Positions 63,228 to 64,000 of a DNA stretch of 64,000 nt are shown here, piece after piece (position 1 is the first letter of the stretch; every line of letters begins with the position of its first letter). Both the position numbers and the translations under genes were made by a program. The notes beneath the pieces are model-generated. The model had not been told where the DNA came from. It worked only from the letters and a program-made list of their open reading frames with translations, and did not search any database. Source of the DNA: Flavobacterium notoginsengisoli (GTDB lineage Bacteria; Bacteroidota; Bacteroidia; Flavobacteriales; Flavobacteriaceae); NCBI RefSeq assembly GCF_014207905.1, contig NZ_JACHLB010000001.1:870723-934722 (forward strand), given 5' to 3'.

Positions 63228-63390
63228 TAGGATTAATTTTTTGGAGTATTAAAGATACTACAAAAAAGATTAACATATTATTGGGTTGGTTTTCAATTGA
63301 ATAAGTTGTAATTTCAGTAAACAATTATCATCTATTTAGTTGATAATTAATGACAATACATTTATAATGAAAACTAATTTAGTAATCGTG

Positions 63391-63418
63391 TTTGATTTGT
63401 TTTAAATTTTTAAATTTG
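63391..63418 (+). promoter_or_regulatory. trxA promoter
   Basis: TTTG (63391-63394), 16-base gap, TAAATTTG (63411-63418); the -7 box is a full match, spacing slightly short. 52 bases before the ATG. Confidence 0.55.
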
Positions 63419-63470
63419 TACTGTAGTTTGAAAGTTAAACATTCAAACATAATTTTAATCTTAATATATT

Positions 63471-63788
63471 ATGGCATTAGCAATAACAGATGCTACTTTT
63501 GATGAAGTAGTTTTAAAATCAGATAAACCAGTAATGGTAGATTTTTGGGCAGCATGGTGTGGTCCTTGTAGAATGGTTGGTCCAATCATTGACCAATTAA
63601 GCGAAGAGTATGCTGGTAAAGTAGTTGTTGGTAAAGTAGATGTAGATGCTAACCAAGAATTTGCTGCAAAATATGGTGTGCGTAACATACCAACCGTTTT
63701 GGTGTTTCAAAATGGTGAAGTAGTAGGAAAACAAGTAGGAGTAGCTCCGAAACAAGCCTACGCAGATAGTTTAGACGCTTTATTGTAA
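63471..63788 (+). CDS. trxA: Thioredoxin
   Basis: 105 residues, no signal peptide, so cytoplasmic. [18 protein letters not shown] with C30/C33, cis-Pro in RNIPTVLVF, full length for the family. Reduces disulfides in cytosolic enzymes such as ribonucleotide reductase. Confidence 0.97.
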   Translation: MALAITDATFDEVVLKSDKPVMVDFWAAWCGPCRMVGPIIDQLSEEYAGKVVVGKVDVDANQEFAAKYGVRNIPTVLVFQNGEVVGKQVGVAPKQAYADSLDALL

Positions 63789-63810
63789 TCTCAGATTACG
63801 ATTGATATAA

Positions 63811-63840
63811 AAGAGGTTTGGCGAAAGTCAAACCTTTTTT
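63811..63840 (+). terminator. Intrinsic terminator of trxA
   Basis: Stem AGGTTTG (63814-63820) with CAAACCT (63829-63835), GCGAAAGT loop, T-run. Confidence 0.88.
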
Positions 63841-63846
63841 ATTGGA

Positions 63847-63957
63847 TTTTTTTCTGCCACTAATTTCACAAATTGGCACTAATTTTTATCAACAAAAGCA
63901 GAAACGGAATCTATTAATTTCACAAATTTAATTCGTGAAAATTCGTGAAATTTGTGG
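63847..63957. repeat. Imperfect inverted repeat (GCCAC...GTGGC type)
   Basis: CTGCCACTAATTTCACAAATT near 63854-63875 pairs with AATTCGTGAAATTTGTGGCAA-like sequence ending near 63960. Between convergent genes. Belongs to the same theme as 28353, 35161 and 55271. Confidence 0.65.
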
Positions 63958-63963
63958 CAACTT

Positions 63964-64000
63964 TTATTCAAAAATAATAGTAAAAGTAGCGCCGGCATCT
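63964..64000 (-). CDS. C-terminal end of a probable histidine kinase (cut by window edge)
   Basis: The last 12 codons read ...DAGATFTIIFE and a TAA at 63964-63966. G-A-x-F-x-I is the usual last strand of HATPase domains of sensor kinases. Too short for certainty. Confidence 0.45.
   Translation of the reverse strand, partial: DAGATFTIIFE

Noticed and set aside
1..64000. CRISPR array, rRNA or tRNA genes, prophage
   Set aside because: No regular short direct repeats with unique spacers, no tRNA cloverleaf or rRNA sequence, and no phage structural or integrase genes were seen by eye.

Overview
The window is a stretch of chromosome from a Flavobacterium-like member of the Bacteroidota. The evidence is AT-rich DNA, few Shine-Dalgarno sequences, many promoters of the TTG-N17-23-TAnnTTTG type, a SusC/CirA-style TonB receptor, a MurF-alanine racemase fusion, and a DnaE with a built-in DnaQ-like exonuclease. 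All names come from reading the translated sequence; no database search was run. I saw no rRNA, tRNA, CRISPR array or transposase.

Region 1 (1-10324) is a peptide-export locus and the most unusual part. Two nearly identical double-glycine peptides lie on the minus strand at the left edge. On the plus strand a membrane protein fuses a C39-like domain without the catalytic Cys, a VKOR domain and a thioredoxin domain with a CGHC motif. It is followed by three small precursors. Each has a leader of exactly 25 residues ending in GG. The cores have 4, 2 and 6 cysteines, and each ends in Cys. A structured, probably transcribed spacer with a strong terminator separates them from a C39 peptidase-ABC exporter (TTG start), its HlyD partner and two tandem secreted S41-type proteases. 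The likely sequence is leader removal and export by the C39 exporter, disulfide formation by the VKOR-thioredoxin protein, then extracellular action.

Region 2 (10372-21023) is mostly housekeeping: rpsP-rimM-trmN, a small lipoprotein, an RRM RNA-binding protein, and the leuC-leuD-leuA-leuB operon, in which every spacer holds a different inverted repeat. An AraC regulator and a short-chain dehydrogenase follow. Region 3 (21508-39482) has dnaE, an outer-membrane barrel, a Gfo/Idh/MocA oxidoreductase, a prolyl oligopeptidase, a TonB receptor with a small His/Cys protein, a PorT-like barrel, a PAP2-like membrane protein, murF-alr, mscL and asd.

Region 4 (39650-45502) has a three-gene accessory cassette (YcxB-like, DUF6058-like, CbrC-like), an Fe-S group (mrp, NifU C-terminal domain, ferredoxin) and an L,D-transpeptidase. 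Region 5 (45572-53217) is a MacAB-like exporter operon divergent from an NtrC-type regulator and its histidine kinase. A sigma-54-type promoter and two phased TGTTC-N6-GAACA-like sites between them fit direct control of the exporter.

Region 6 (53361-64000) has an alkyltransferase-like protein, a LysE-type transporter, trmB, amt, an NTF2-like protein, a lipoprotein with three GHRCD repeats, a ribosome hibernation factor, a GC-rich island with its own promoter and terminator, an HNH endonuclease with an acidic partner, an AsmA-like protein, thioredoxin, and the tail of a probable histidine kinase. Throughout, intergenic spacers carry long, often perfect inverted repeats that share a few sequence themes (for example GCCACGAATTCACGAATT).
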